Source: Sporichthyaceae bacterium (GTDB taxonomy: Bacteria > Actinomycetota > Actinomycetes > JACCYY01). Taken from it: 5,536 bases of DNA. The position numbers and the translations under genes are program-made. The stretch spans positions 1 to 5,536 of the forward strand of contig JACCYY010000084.1 in assembly GCA_013696235.1 (NCBI GenBank). Direction: 5' to 3'. Shown piece by piece: positions 1 to 5,536 of this stretch. The notes beneath the pieces were generated by a model, which saw nothing but the letters and a program-made list of their open reading frames with translations, did not search any database and was not told the origin of the DNA. Within the stretch, counting starts at the first letter, position 1. Every line of letters begins with the position of its first letter.

Positions 1-57
1 CCGACGTGTCCGGGGTCGTCTCGATCGGTGCGCGCCCGGCGTGAGCCGCCTCGACGA
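1..57. other. Gene-free tail downstream of the fasR-like gene
   Basis: These 57 bases follow the TAG stop of the FasR-like gene. Read on the minus strand they contain no ATG, GTG or TTG that could open a downstream gene, so nothing starts here. In Streptomyces and related actinobacteria fabD (malonyl-CoA:ACP transacylase) follows fasR; if that order is kept, fabD begins just past the left edge. Only a very short GGCG/CGCC hairpin is visible, with no T-tract, so I do not call a terminator. This would suit read-through into a fab operon, which is inference. Confidence 0.5.
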
Positions 58-1293
58 CTAGGTCCGCTGGGCTGCCAGCCGCCCGAGCGCGACCGCCGTG
101 CGGAGCGTGTAGCCGCCCCGCGCGTCGGTTGGCACGTGACCGGCCAGGTCAGCCGCCCGACGCAACCGGTAGCGCACCGTGTTCGGGTGGACGAACAGCG
201 CGCGGGCGGTGGCCTCCACGGACAGAGCCTGCTCGAGGTAGGTGGTGACGGTGTCGAGCACTGCCGGTACGGCCGCCAGCGGCGCGTACACCTCGTCGAC
301 GAGCTGACGCCGGGCGACCGGGTCCCCGGCGATCGCCCGCTCGGGGAGCAGGTCCTCGGCGGCGACCGGTCGAGGTGCGCCGGGCCAAGCCGCGGCGGCC
401 CGGAACCCGGCGATCGCGGCGCGAGCGGACCGGCCGGCCGCGGCGATGCCGTCGACGACCGGTCCGACAACGAGCGGGCCCGGACCGAACGATGCTGCCA
501 GCGTCGCCACTACCGTGACCGGGTCCGCGCGGCCACCCACCACGGCCAGCAGACGATCACCATGCGTGCCGGTCAGGAGGTCCACGTGCGCGAGTCGGGC
601 GTCTCGCCGCAGGCGCTCGGTGTTCTGCTCGGGCTCGCCGACCGGGGTGGCTCCGACGGCGACGGCGACCAGACGATTCGGACCCCACCCGAGCGCGGCC
701 GCCCGGGAGCGCAGCGCGTCGTCGTCCTCCCCGCGCACGACACCGTCGACCACCAGGGACTCGAGCCGCGCGTCCCACGCCCCCCGGGTCTCGGCCGCCT
801 GTGCGTACACCTCGGCCGCGGCGAACGCGACCTCGCGGGAGTAACGGAGGACGGCCTCGCGGAGCAGTGCCCGCTCGTCCTCGTCCGGCAGCATGTCGGC
901 GTAGCGCTCGACCACGTCGACCGTGGACCGGACCAGCTCGACGGCCTGGCGGAGCGTCACCTCGCGCGCGACCTCGCGCGGTGCCGACCCGAAGACGTCG
1001 GCGGTGATCGTCGGTACCGCGCCCGGGTTGCGGAACCACTCGATGAACGCCGCGATGCCGGCCTGGGCAACGAGGCCTACCACCGAGCGGGTGACGGCCG
1101 GCAGGGCTCCGTACCAGGGGAGTGTCTCTCCCATCTGCGTGATCGCCGACGTTGCCAGCTGACCGCTGGACCGCTCGAGCTGGACGGCAATCGCGCCGCG
1201 CTGGCCCGAGGGCGCATCGCTCCGCTCCGCTGCGCTGCGCTGCTCATCGCCGCGCTCACGGGAGGGCGCGGTGCGTACCGGTCGGTGAGGCAT
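58..1293 (-). CDS. fasR: PucR/CdaR-type transcriptional regulator, FasR-like (fatty acid synthesis regulator)
   Basis: This 411-residue protein is a DNA-binding regulator of the PucR family. The C-terminus carries the PucR helix-turn-helix (HTH_30, about residues 347-405), including LSVEATARALFVHPNTVRYR, whose HPNTVRYRL core is the family hallmark. The middle (about 180-300) fits the degenerate GGDEF-like domain of CdaR/PucR proteins. Segments such as SSGQLATSA (42-50), LPWY (58-61), GLVAQAGIAAF (73-83), RGAWDARLESLV (170-181) and LLPERAIAGD (315-324) match, from memory, the Streptomyces FasR protein, the activator of the fabD-fabH-acpP-fabF operon. The fab genes themselves lie outside the window, so the specific role is inferred. 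The ATG at 1293 is the only reasonable in-frame start: none of ATG, GTG or TTG occurs again before the conserved region. It gives an arginine-rich N-terminal extension of about 35 residues and has no Shine-Dalgarno sequence, which raises the possibility of leaderless translation. The neighbouring glycosyltransferase gene is divergent. Confidence 0.85.
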   Translation of the reverse strand: MPHRPVRTAPSRERGDEQRSAAERSDAPSGQRGAIAVQLERSSGQLATSAITQMGETLPWYGALPAVTRSVVGLVAQAGIAAFIEWFRNPGAVPTITADVFGSAPREVAREVTLRQAVELVRSTVDVVERYADMLPDEDERALLREAVLRYSREVAFAAAEVYAQAAETRGAWDARLESLVVDGVVRGEDDDALRSRAAALGWGPNRLVAVAVGATPVGEPEQNTERLRRDARLAHVDLLTGTHGDRLLAVVGGRADPVTVVATLAASFGPGPLVVGPVVDGIAAAGRSARAAIAGFRAAAAWPGAPRPVAAEDLLPERAIAGDPVARRQLVDEVYAPLAAVPAVLDTVTTYLEQALSVEATARALFVHPNTVRYRLRRAADLAGHVPTDARGGYTLRTAVALGRLAAQRT

Positions 1294-1300
1294 GGACGGA

Positions 1301-1322
1301 GTGTGCCGGAAACCCGGCGCGC
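1301..1322. repeat. Imperfect inverted repeat, possible operator
   Basis: The perfect core is GCCGG (1305-1309), a four-base AAAC spacer, and CCGGC (1314-1318). Outside the core, G1301/C1322 and G1303/C1320 also pair, with mismatches at 1302/1321 and 1304/1319. It lies in the shared promoter region and overlaps the candidate -10 element of the fasR-like gene, a suitable place for an autoregulatory or shared operator. Short GC palindromes are common by chance in DNA of this composition, and I cannot match it to a known FasR site. Confidence 0.3.
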
Positions 1323-1346
1323 ACCGGGACGACGGGCTGCGCCAAC

Positions 1347-1352
1347 GGCGGA
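1347..1352 (+). promoter_or_regulatory. Weak ribosome binding site for the GT61 gene
   Basis: GGCGGA lies six bases before the ATG at 1359 and is a one-mismatch version of GGAGGA. It supports that start over the much earlier TTG at 1152, which would give a 69-residue arginine-rich leader coded wholly opposite the fasR-like gene and its promoter. Confidence 0.45.
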
Positions 1353-1358
1353 ACCCGG

Positions 1359-2450
1359 ATGACTACGTCCTCAGCGGTGCCGAGGTGCGTGGAGGTCCCC
1401 CGCCCGGACCGAGCCCCGTCCGGTGCACGGCTTCGGGTGCTCTGGGTACCACCTGAGCGGATCTCGAGCGTCCGGGTCGCCAACTTGCCGCTCGGGATGC
1501 ATGCCTACGAGGACGCACTCGCCTTCCCGGTGGCCGACCTCCCAGGTGCCGACCACCTCGTCGGCGCGGTGTACGACCGGTTCGGCAACCTGATCGACGC
1601 GTCGCAGCGCGCACGCCCGGGACCTCGTTGGCGCAGCAACCCCAAGATGCTCACCGACCTCGACTCCCGGACGGCGGACGAGGCGCTCCATCTTCCCGGT
1701 CGGACGTACTTCGGCGGGCAGCTCGGCCACGTGTTCGGCCACGTGCTGCTCGAGACGCTCGCGCGGTTCTGGCGCGACCTCGACTACGCGAGCTACGACC
1801 AGGTCGTGCTGTACCCGATCGGCCAGCCGGCTCGGGAGATCGTCGTCCCAGAGCTGACTCTGCAGGTGCTCGCGCTCGTCGGCGTCCGGAGAGAGCGCGT
1901 GCACGTGGTTCAGCGGCGTCTGGTCCGGTTCGACCTGATCGACGTCGTCCCGTCGCCGATTCGCCTGGTCAAGACGGTCGACCCGCGGATGCTCGCGGTC
2001 TTCGACCGGATCGCGAACGCGGTCGTCCCGGTGGTCGTGGCGCGGGACGCCCCGCGCATCTACCTGAGTCGTAGCCGTCTCGCGGATGGGCGGCGGGCGA
2101 CCAACGAGAGCGAGATCGAGGCGATGATGACGGCGCACGGGTTCGCTGTCATCCACCCCCAGCAGCTGCCGCTGCTCGAGCAGATCGCGCTGGCGAGGCG
2201 GGCGGAGATCATCGCCGGCTGCGACGGCTCGGCGTTGCACATCGCCGCGTTCGCCCGCCCCGGTACGAGGCTCTTGGCGCTGGACTCCCGACCCACGCCG
2301 AACCAGGTGCTGCTCGGGTGGGCCCGCGGCCTCGACGCCGTCCATGTGGACGCGCTCGCCGGCGACCGGGCGAGTCGGACGGACGCATGGACGGCGAACC
2401 TCGATCGGGTGCGCGACGCCGTCGACCTGCGGCTGGCCGCCGAGGCCTGA
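1359..2450 (+). CDS. Glycosyltransferase family 61 (DUF563) protein
   Basis: A 363-residue protein that looks like a glycosyltransferase of family GT61 (DUF563), whose bacterial members are mostly linked to capsule, exopolysaccharide or cell-surface glycan synthesis. Family-type features in order: FGGQLGHVFGHVLLE (residues 118-132), corresponding to the usual GGxxNxGHxxxE-like segment; RIYLSRSR (233-240), the very typical start of the C-terminal half; NESEIEAMM (249-257); and IIAGCDGSALHIAAFARPGT (284-303), the glycine-rich motif usually read as GxxGSALxN or GPHGAGLxN. No signal peptide or membrane span is visible, so a cytoplasmic or membrane-peripheral enzyme is likely. Sugar donor and acceptor cannot be read from the sequence. 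It is the only plus-strand gene here, divergent from the fasR-like gene and convergent with the Nudix gene, with no other polysaccharide gene in view, so it is an orphan at this scale. The ATG at 1359 was chosen for its upstream GGCGGA and for a length normal for the family. Confidence 0.82.
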   Translation: MTTSSAVPRCVEVPRPDRAPSGARLRVLWVPPERISSVRVANLPLGMHAYEDALAFPVADLPGADHLVGAVYDRFGNLIDASQRARPGPRWRSNPKMLTDLDSRTADEALHLPGRTYFGGQLGHVFGHVLLETLARFWRDLDYASYDQVVLYPIGQPAREIVVPELTLQVLALVGVRRERVHVVQRRLVRFDLIDVVPSPIRLVKTVDPRMLAVFDRIANAVVPVVVARDAPRIYLSRSRLADGRRATNESEIEAMMTAHGFAVIHPQQLPLLEQIALARRAEIIAGCDGSALHIAAFARPGTRLLALDSRPTPNQVLLGWARGLDAVHVDALAGDRASRTDAWTANLDRVRDAVDLRLAAEA

Positions 2451-2474
2451 GCACAGTCCCCGACGGCGGTCCGA
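2451..2474. other. Short convergent gap between GT61 and Nudix genes
   Basis: The two convergent stop codons are 24 bp apart. There is a loose CCCC...GGGG pairing around 2458-2480, but it has a long loop, a mismatch and no T-tract on either side, so I do not call a terminator. Transcripts from both sides may overlap at their 3' ends. Confidence 0.4.
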
Positions 2475-2987
2475 TCAGGGGCGGAGGAGATCCACCATGA
2501 CATCTGCGGCCGCGTGGCAGAGCCGATGGGTCGCCACGAAGTGGTCGAGGTCAGCCGGGTCGACGAACCGGCTCTCGGCCACCTCGCTCGCCGGGTGCAC
2601 GAACGGGCCGTCTGACACAGTCTCGAAGAGCTGGCCGATCTCGTTCGAGTCCGCACCGTCGTAGCGGTAGTCCGAGACCAGCTGCAACGACGTGGTGATC
2701 CCGGCCTCCTCGGCGAGCTCGCGAGCGGCCGCGGCGGCATAGGACTCACCGACGGCGACAGCACCCCCGAACCCGAGATCCCACTCGCCGGGTGCGCTGG
2801 ACTTGGTCTCGGCCCTGCGGTGCGCGAGGATCTGGCCGCGCGTCGAGCGCACGACGACGAAGGCCGTACGGTGCCGCAACCGTTCGGCCCGGACCTGAGC
2901 TCGGTCCGCAACCTCGATCACGACGTCGTCGGCGTCGACCACCTCGACCGGCTCCTGCACCGCCGGCTCGTGCGCCTCGTGAGACAC
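2475..2987 (-). CDS. Nudix hydrolase, YfcD-like
   Basis: A 170-residue Nudix-fold enzyme, expected to hydrolyse a nucleoside diphosphate linked to another group, with metal help. The Nudix box is complete: G75, five residues, E81, seven residues, then RELAEEAGI (89-97), with E90, E93 and E94 as the usual metal ligands. The N-terminal part (VVDADDVVIEVADRAQVRAE followed by LRHRTAFVVV, then RRAETKSSAPGEWD) resembles E. coli YfcD and the related isopentenyl diphosphate isomerases. By eye, the isomerase catalytic Cys and the nearby His of its CGHP motif fall on G74 and A76 here, so isomerase activity is unlikely. The true substrate is unknown. The start is a GTG at 2987, preceded at 8 bases by GGGAGA. 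It lies 45 bp downstream of the response regulator on the same strand, so co-transcription is possible but not shown. It is a soluble protein with no signal peptide. Confidence 0.9.
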   Translation of the reverse strand: MSHEAHEPAVQEPVEVVDADDVVIEVADRAQVRAERLRHRTAFVVVRSTRGQILAHRRAETKSSAPGEWDLGFGGAVAVGESYAAAAARELAEEAGITTSLQLVSDYRYDGADSNEIGQLFETVSDGPFVHPASEVAESRFVDPADLDHFVATHRLCHAAADVMVDLLRP

Positions 2988-2995
2988 GTCCGGAG

Positions 2996-3001
2996 TCTCC
3001 C
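2996..3001 (-). promoter_or_regulatory. Ribosome binding site deciding the GTG start of the Nudix gene
   Basis: On the minus strand GGGAGA lies eight bases before the GTG at 2987. It is the best Shine-Dalgarno match in the window and fixes the start of the Nudix gene, since no ATG is available nearby in that frame. Confidence 0.65.
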
Positions 3002-3032
3002 AGGACCGTGTCGCCGGCGCACATGGTCGAGC

Positions 3033-3668
3033 TCAGGTCGAGCCGGGCGCGGGGAGCAGGCCGCGCTCGATCGCGACCGTGACGGCATGGGTCCGGTCGT
3101 CCACGCCGAGCTTGGCGAACGCGCGCTGCAGATGTGTCTTCACCGTTGCCTCCCCGATGAAGAGCTCGCGACCGATGTCTGCGTTGGACAGGCCACGCGC
3201 GACCCCGCCGAGCACCTCGAGCTCGCGCGGCGTCGGAGCGTCGGCCGGTCGTGCGCGCATGCGGTTGACCAGCCGCGCCGCGATCGGGGGAGCGAGCACG
3301 GTCCCGCCACGAGCGGCGGCTCGTACGCCATCGATCAGGACGAGCCGAGGGGTGTCCTTGAGCAGGTAGCCGGTCGCGCCCGCCTCGACGGCGCGCACGA
3401 TGTCGGCGTCGGTGTCATACGTCGTGAGGACCAGGACGTACGTCCCCGGGTACGTGGTGGCGATCCGCTCGGTCGCCCAGACACCGTCGTGACCGGGCAT
3501 GCGCAGGTCCATGAGCACGAGGTCCGGGTGCAGGGCTCCGACCAGGGCCAGCGCCTCGTCGCCGCTGGCGGCCTCGCCGACGACGTCGATGTCGACCTCG
3601 GCCGAGAGCAGGCTGGACAGCCCGGACCGCACGACCGGATGGTCGTCTGCGACGACGACCCGGATCAT
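3033..3668 (-). CDS. NarL/FixJ-family response regulator (LuxR-type DNA-binding domain)
   Basis: A 211-residue two-component response regulator of normal length. The receiver domain (about 1-120) has the acidic pair D8-D9, the phospho-acceptor D54 in LVLMDLRMPG, the switch threonine T82 in LVLTTYDTD, and K104 in GYLLKD, so all key residues are present. The output domain (about 146-203) is LuxR-type: TPRELEVLGGVARGLSNADI, then the recognition helix region GEATVKTHLQRAFAKLGVDDRTHAV. It should bind DNA as a dimer after phosphorylation by the kinase encoded just upstream. Its ATG overlaps the kinase stop codon, indicating translational coupling and a cognate pair. In similar actinobacterial loci the usual target is the promoter of the neighbouring ABC transporter operon, which is expected here beyond the right edge. 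That target is inference. Confidence 0.95.
   Translation of the reverse strand: MIRVVVADDHPVVRSGLSSLLSAEVDIDVVGEAASGDEALALVGALHPDLVLMDLRMPGHDGVWATERIATTYPGTYVLVLTTYDTDADIVRAVEAGATGYLLKDTPRLVLIDGVRAAARGGTVLAPPIAARLVNRMRARPADAPTPRELEVLGGVARGLSNADIGRELFIGEATVKTHLQRAFAKLGVDDRTHAVTVAIERGLLPAPGST
3665..3668 (-). other. ATGA stop/start overlap of kinase and response regulator genes
   Basis: On the minus strand the four bases ATGA contain both the regulator ATG and the kinase TGA. This 4-bp overlap is a standard sign of translational coupling and fits matched amounts of the two partner proteins. Confidence 0.9.
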
Positions 3669-4960
3669 GTCGCGGCCGGCGCCGCGGTGCCCCGGGTGGT
3701 CGCCGGCAGCCGCACCCGGATCAGCGTGCCGGCGCCGGGTGCGCTGTCGACCTGGAGCTGTCCGCCGGCGTCCTCGACCCGGCCGCGCATCCCGGCCAGG
3801 CCGAAGCCGCCATGGGTGAGCACCGTCGGCTCGAAACCACTTCCGTCGTCGGTCACCTCGATGGCCGCGTGACCGTCTGCACCGGTGCTGAGGACGATCT
3901 CCACGCAGGCTGCCGCGGCGTGCTTCCGAACGTTTGCGAGCGCTTCCTGGGCGGTCCGCAGGAGCACAACCTGGTGTGCCGTTGAAAGCACGGCGCCTCG
4001 GTCGTCGCCGGTCCGGGCCGAGACGGTGACCCGGACCCCGGTCTCGGACTCGAACCGGGTGGCCAGACGCTGCAGCGCCTCGACGAGCGTGGTGTCGTCG
4101 AGCCCGAGTGGTGAGAACGCGGCGACGAGGGCGCGCGCCTCGCCGAGGTTGTCGCGAGCGATGTCTTCGATGGCGCCGAGTCGCGCGAGCGCCTGCCCTC
4201 GGTCACCGCGCGCGACCAGCGCCTGCGCTGCTCCGGTGAGCGTGATGATCCCGGTGAAGCCCTGCGCGAGAGTGTCGTGGATCTCCCTCGCGATCCGTTC
4301 TCGTTCGGCCACGACCCCCGCTGCGTGGTGCGCCGCGGCGAGCTCGGCCTGGGTCCGCTTCAGCGTTCGGATCAACTCGGCCCGCTGCTCGCTCTCGTCG
4401 ATGATCTTCGAGACCCAGGTGCCGAACACCAGGCTGACCAGGACGCTGACCGACCACCACGGCAGGTTGGCGATGAACACGTTGCTCGACCAGCCCGACC
4501 TGGCCATCTCCGCGACCGCGAGTCCGCAGATGATGAGAAACGTGTACGCGACGCCCTCGCGCACCCGCTCGCTGAAGACCCAGACCTGCGGGAATGCGAT
4601 GAACAGCAGGAACCCGGCCTCCGGCTGCAGATAGACCAGCGCTCCCACCACGAGCGCGAGAACGACCCGATAGGTATGCCGTGGACGCGCCTTACGGGTC
4701 CGGATCGCTGGTCGCCCGACCAGCGCATAGGTCCCACCGAGGAGCCCGAGCAGCGCGAGCGCCCACGCGAGCTCGCCGCCGGTGGGGCCACCGGCGAGCA
4801 TGATGACCAGGACGACTCCCAGCATCGCCCAGAACGCGACATCCCACCCCACGACTGTCCGGACGAAGAACCCGGTCTCACTCATGGCAGCGGACTGGTC
4901 GGCTCCGCGAGGGCTGTGGTGCTGGTCCGCGGTGGTCGACTGTTCGCTCACCCGACCCAT
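3665..4960 (-). CDS. Membrane sensor histidine kinase, HisKA_3 (NarL-partner) type
   Basis: A 431-residue membrane kinase. After a polar, probably cytoplasmic N-terminus come six hydrophobic stretches, at about 41-58, 63-82, 97-111, 114-129, 137-152 and 166-184, with no large extracellular domain, so the signal is probably sensed in or at the membrane. A coiled-coil-like linker (about 185-215) leads to the HisKA_3 dimerisation domain, AERERIAREIHDTLAQGFTG, with phospho-acceptor H228. D229 and Q233 form the DxxxQ motif linked in this family to phosphatase activity, so it may both activate and silence its regulator. The ATPase domain has an N-box (ALANVRKHA, N343), a G1 box (DDGSGF, 371-376) and a G2 box (GGFGLAGMRGRV, 384-395). 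The start is uncertain: ATG at 4960 lies 10 bp after the permease stop and lacks a strong ribosome binding site; GTG at 4951 and ATG at 4885 are alternatives that keep all membrane spans. DesK and LiaS are the best known kinases with comparable layout. Confidence 0.93.
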   Translation of the reverse strand: MGRVSEQSTTADQHHSPRGADQSAAMSETGFFVRTVVGWDVAFWAMLGVVLVIMLAGGPTGGELAWALALLGLLGGTYALVGRPAIRTRKARPRHTYRVVLALVVGALVYLQPEAGFLLFIAFPQVWVFSERVREGVAYTFLIICGLAVAEMARSGWSSNVFIANLPWWSVSVLVSLVFGTWVSKIIDESEQRAELIRTLKRTQAELAAAHHAAGVVAERERIAREIHDTLAQGFTGIITLTGAAQALVARGDRGQALARLGAIEDIARDNLGEARALVAAFSPLGLDDTTLVEALQRLATRFESETGVRVTVSARTGDDRGAVLSTAHQVVLLRTAQEALANVRKHAAAACVEIVLSTGADGHAAIEVTDDGSGFEPTVLTHGGFGLAGMRGRVEDAGGQLQVDSAPGAGTLIRVRLPATTRGTAAPAAT

Positions 4961-4970
4961 GATGCCGCGC

Positions 4971-5536
4971 TCAGACCGAGCCGCGAGGTGTCCAGCGGAA
5001 CAAGAAGCGGCAGGCGATCAGGCCGAGGACGAGCCAGATCGCGAGCACGATCGCGGTCGTGCCGTGCTCCCACGAGCCGCTCGCCTCGAGGGCCGCCATC
5101 TGCTCGGGCAGGAACACCGATCGCATGCCCTGGGCCAGCCACTTGAGCGGGAACAGCGCTCCGAGCTGCTGCATCCAGCTGGGCAGCTCGTAGAACACGA
5201 AGAAGACCCCGGAGACGAACTGGAGGATGATCACGGTCGGGGTGACGATCGCGGCCGCGCTGCGGGCCGAACGCGGGATGGCTGAGAACGCGATACCCAG
5301 CACCGTGCCGCCGGCCGAGCCGAGCACGAAGATCCAGCCCAACGTCGCCCACGCTCCGAGGGAGCCAGGCGGCTCGACGTCGAGAAGCAGTGCAGAGATG
5401 GCGAGCAGGATGGCGATCTGCAGCACGCTCGTCACGACGACGAGTCCGATCTTCCCGAGGAAGTACGCGAGCGGGGGCATCGGCGTTCCCCGCAGACGCT
5501 TCAGGGTTCCGTCGTCGCGTTCGAGTGCGATGGCGA
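4971..5536 (-). CDS. ABC-2 type transporter permease, C-terminal part (runs off right edge)
   Basis: This is the last 187 codons of a membrane permease of the ABC-2 family (the group with DrrB, NodJ and YhhJ), which with an ATPase partner exports drugs, lipids, antimicrobial peptides or polysaccharides. The frame stays open through the window edge: before the methionine at 5480 it reads IALERDDGTLKRLRGTP, and ERxxGTLKRLRxTP is the typical cytoplasmic loop that opens the ABC-2 core, so that methionine is internal and the real start lies outside. Four hydrophobic spans follow: near LGKIGLVVVTSVLQIAILLA, WATLGWIFVLGSAGGTVLGI, VTPTVIILQFVSGVFFVF, and a C-terminal TTAIVLAIWLVLGLIACRFL. The segment SGVFFVFYELPSWMQQLGALFPLKWL is the characteristic short extracellular loop of these permeases. 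The stop is 10 bp before the kinase gene, so it is almost certainly co-transcribed with the two-component system. The substrate is unknown. Confidence 0.92.
   Translation of the reverse strand, partial: AIALERDDGTLKRLRGTPMPPLAYFLGKIGLVVVTSVLQIAILLAISALLLDVEPPGSLGAWATLGWIFVLGSAGGTVLGIAFSAIPRSARSAAAIVTPTVIILQFVSGVFFVFYELPSWMQQLGALFPLKWLAQGMRSVFLPEQMAALEASGSWEHGTTAIVLAIWLVLGLIACRFLFRWTPRGSV

Larger units (their letters stand above)
1294..1358. promoter_or_regulatory. Divergent intergenic region between fasR-like gene and GT61 gene
   Basis: Only 65 bp separate the two divergent start codons, so promoters for both genes must lie here or extend into the coding sequences. I see no good -35/-10 pair. 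On the minus strand, CACACT (complement of 1300-1305) sits 7 to 12 bases before the fasR-like ATG and partly fits the actinobacterial -10 pattern TANNNT, having the A at position 2 and the T at position 6. That is where a leaderless transcript starting at the ATG would need it. No convincing -35 accompanies it. The region also holds the inverted repeat described separately. The call rests on geometry more than on motifs. Confidence 0.45.

Noticed and set aside
958..982. Direct repeat CACCTCGCGCG / GACCTCGCGCG
   Set aside because: It lies inside the fasR-like gene and simply encodes the peptide repeat REVAREV in a helix. It is explained by coding sequence.
1152..1358. N-terminal extension of the GT61 protein from a TTG start at 1152
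   Set aside because: The 69 extra residues are Arg/Ala-rich, match no family region and overlap the opposite fasR-like coding sequence and promoter. The ATG at 1359 gives a normal family length and has an upstream GGCGGA.
28..1362. Long open frame of 444 codons on the plus strand across the fasR-like gene
   Set aside because: It is rich in Arg, Gly and Pro, has no family motif, and lies opposite a gene with clear conserved domains. Long antisense frames of this sort are expected in DNA of very high G+C content.
1371..2345. Open frame of 324 codons on the minus strand opposite the GT61 gene
   Set aside because: The translation has no recognisable domain, while the plus strand carries several GT61 motifs in order. 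It is a composition shadow.
2456..2482. Possible bidirectional terminator in the convergent gap
   Set aside because: The pairing is only a CCCC/GGGG stem with a long loop and a mismatch, and no T-run follows on either strand.
2475..2987. Isopentenyl diphosphate isomerase
   Set aside because: The overall similarity tempts this call, but by eye the catalytic Cys and the His of the CGHP motif are replaced by Gly and Ala, which fits YfcD-like hydrolases better.
2820..3872. Open frame of 350 codons on the plus strand opposite the Nudix, response regulator and kinase genes
   Set aside because: It crosses three well-supported minus-strand genes and their boundaries and has no motif of its own.
3885..5285. 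Further plus-strand frames (249, 289 and 167 codons) opposite the kinase and permease
   Set aside because: They are low-complexity products read opposite clearly recognisable kinase and transporter sequence.
1..5536. tRNA or rRNA genes, CRISPR arrays, insertion sequences, attachment sites or riboswitches
   Set aside because: Reading both strands, I found no spaced direct repeats, transposase motifs, terminal inverted repeats or tRNA-like arms. The window is almost fully occupied by protein-coding genes, and the largest gap between genes is 65 bp.

Overview
The window is high-GC DNA (by eye around 70% G+C) with closely packed genes, GTG as well as ATG starts, and proteins of clearly actinobacterial type. 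The best marker is the minus-strand gene at the left, which resembles FasR, the PucR-type regulator that sits immediately before the fabD-fabH-acpP-fabF fatty acid synthesis genes in Streptomyces and relatives. The genus cannot be fixed from the sequence. All functional calls are from remembered family motifs, with no database search.

Layout, left to right: (1) 1-57, a gene-free tail downstream of the fasR-like gene; if the usual gene order holds, fabD begins just outside the left edge. (2) 58-1293 minus, the FasR-like regulator. (3) 1294-1358, a 65-bp divergent intergenic region with an imperfect inverted repeat. (4) 1359-2450 plus, a glycosyltransferase family 61 (DUF563) protein, the only plus-strand gene. 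(5) 2475-2987 minus, a Nudix hydrolase of YfcD-like type, convergent with the glycosyltransferase across 24 bp. (6) 3033-3668 minus, a NarL/LuxR-type response regulator. (7) 3665-4960 minus, a multi-membrane-span HisKA_3 histidine kinase that overlaps the regulator gene by 4 bp. (8) 4971-5536 minus, the C-terminal part of an ABC-2 type transporter permease that runs off the right edge.

The permease, kinase and response regulator form a tight minus-strand transcription unit, with gaps of 10 bp and then -4 bp. This is the common actinobacterial arrangement of an ABC-2 exporter with its own two-component system; the ATPase gene is expected just beyond the right edge. The Nudix gene follows 45 bp later on the same strand with its own ribosome binding site and may be co-transcribed. 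The FasR-like protein probably controls membrane fatty acid synthesis, while the glycosyltransferase shares its promoter region and may or may not share its control.

I see no tRNA, rRNA, CRISPR array, transposase or clear mobile element. I found no convincing wholly new system. The points most worth checking are the FasR/glycosyltransferase shared promoter, the orphan GT61 enzyme, and what the kinase/exporter module senses and moves.
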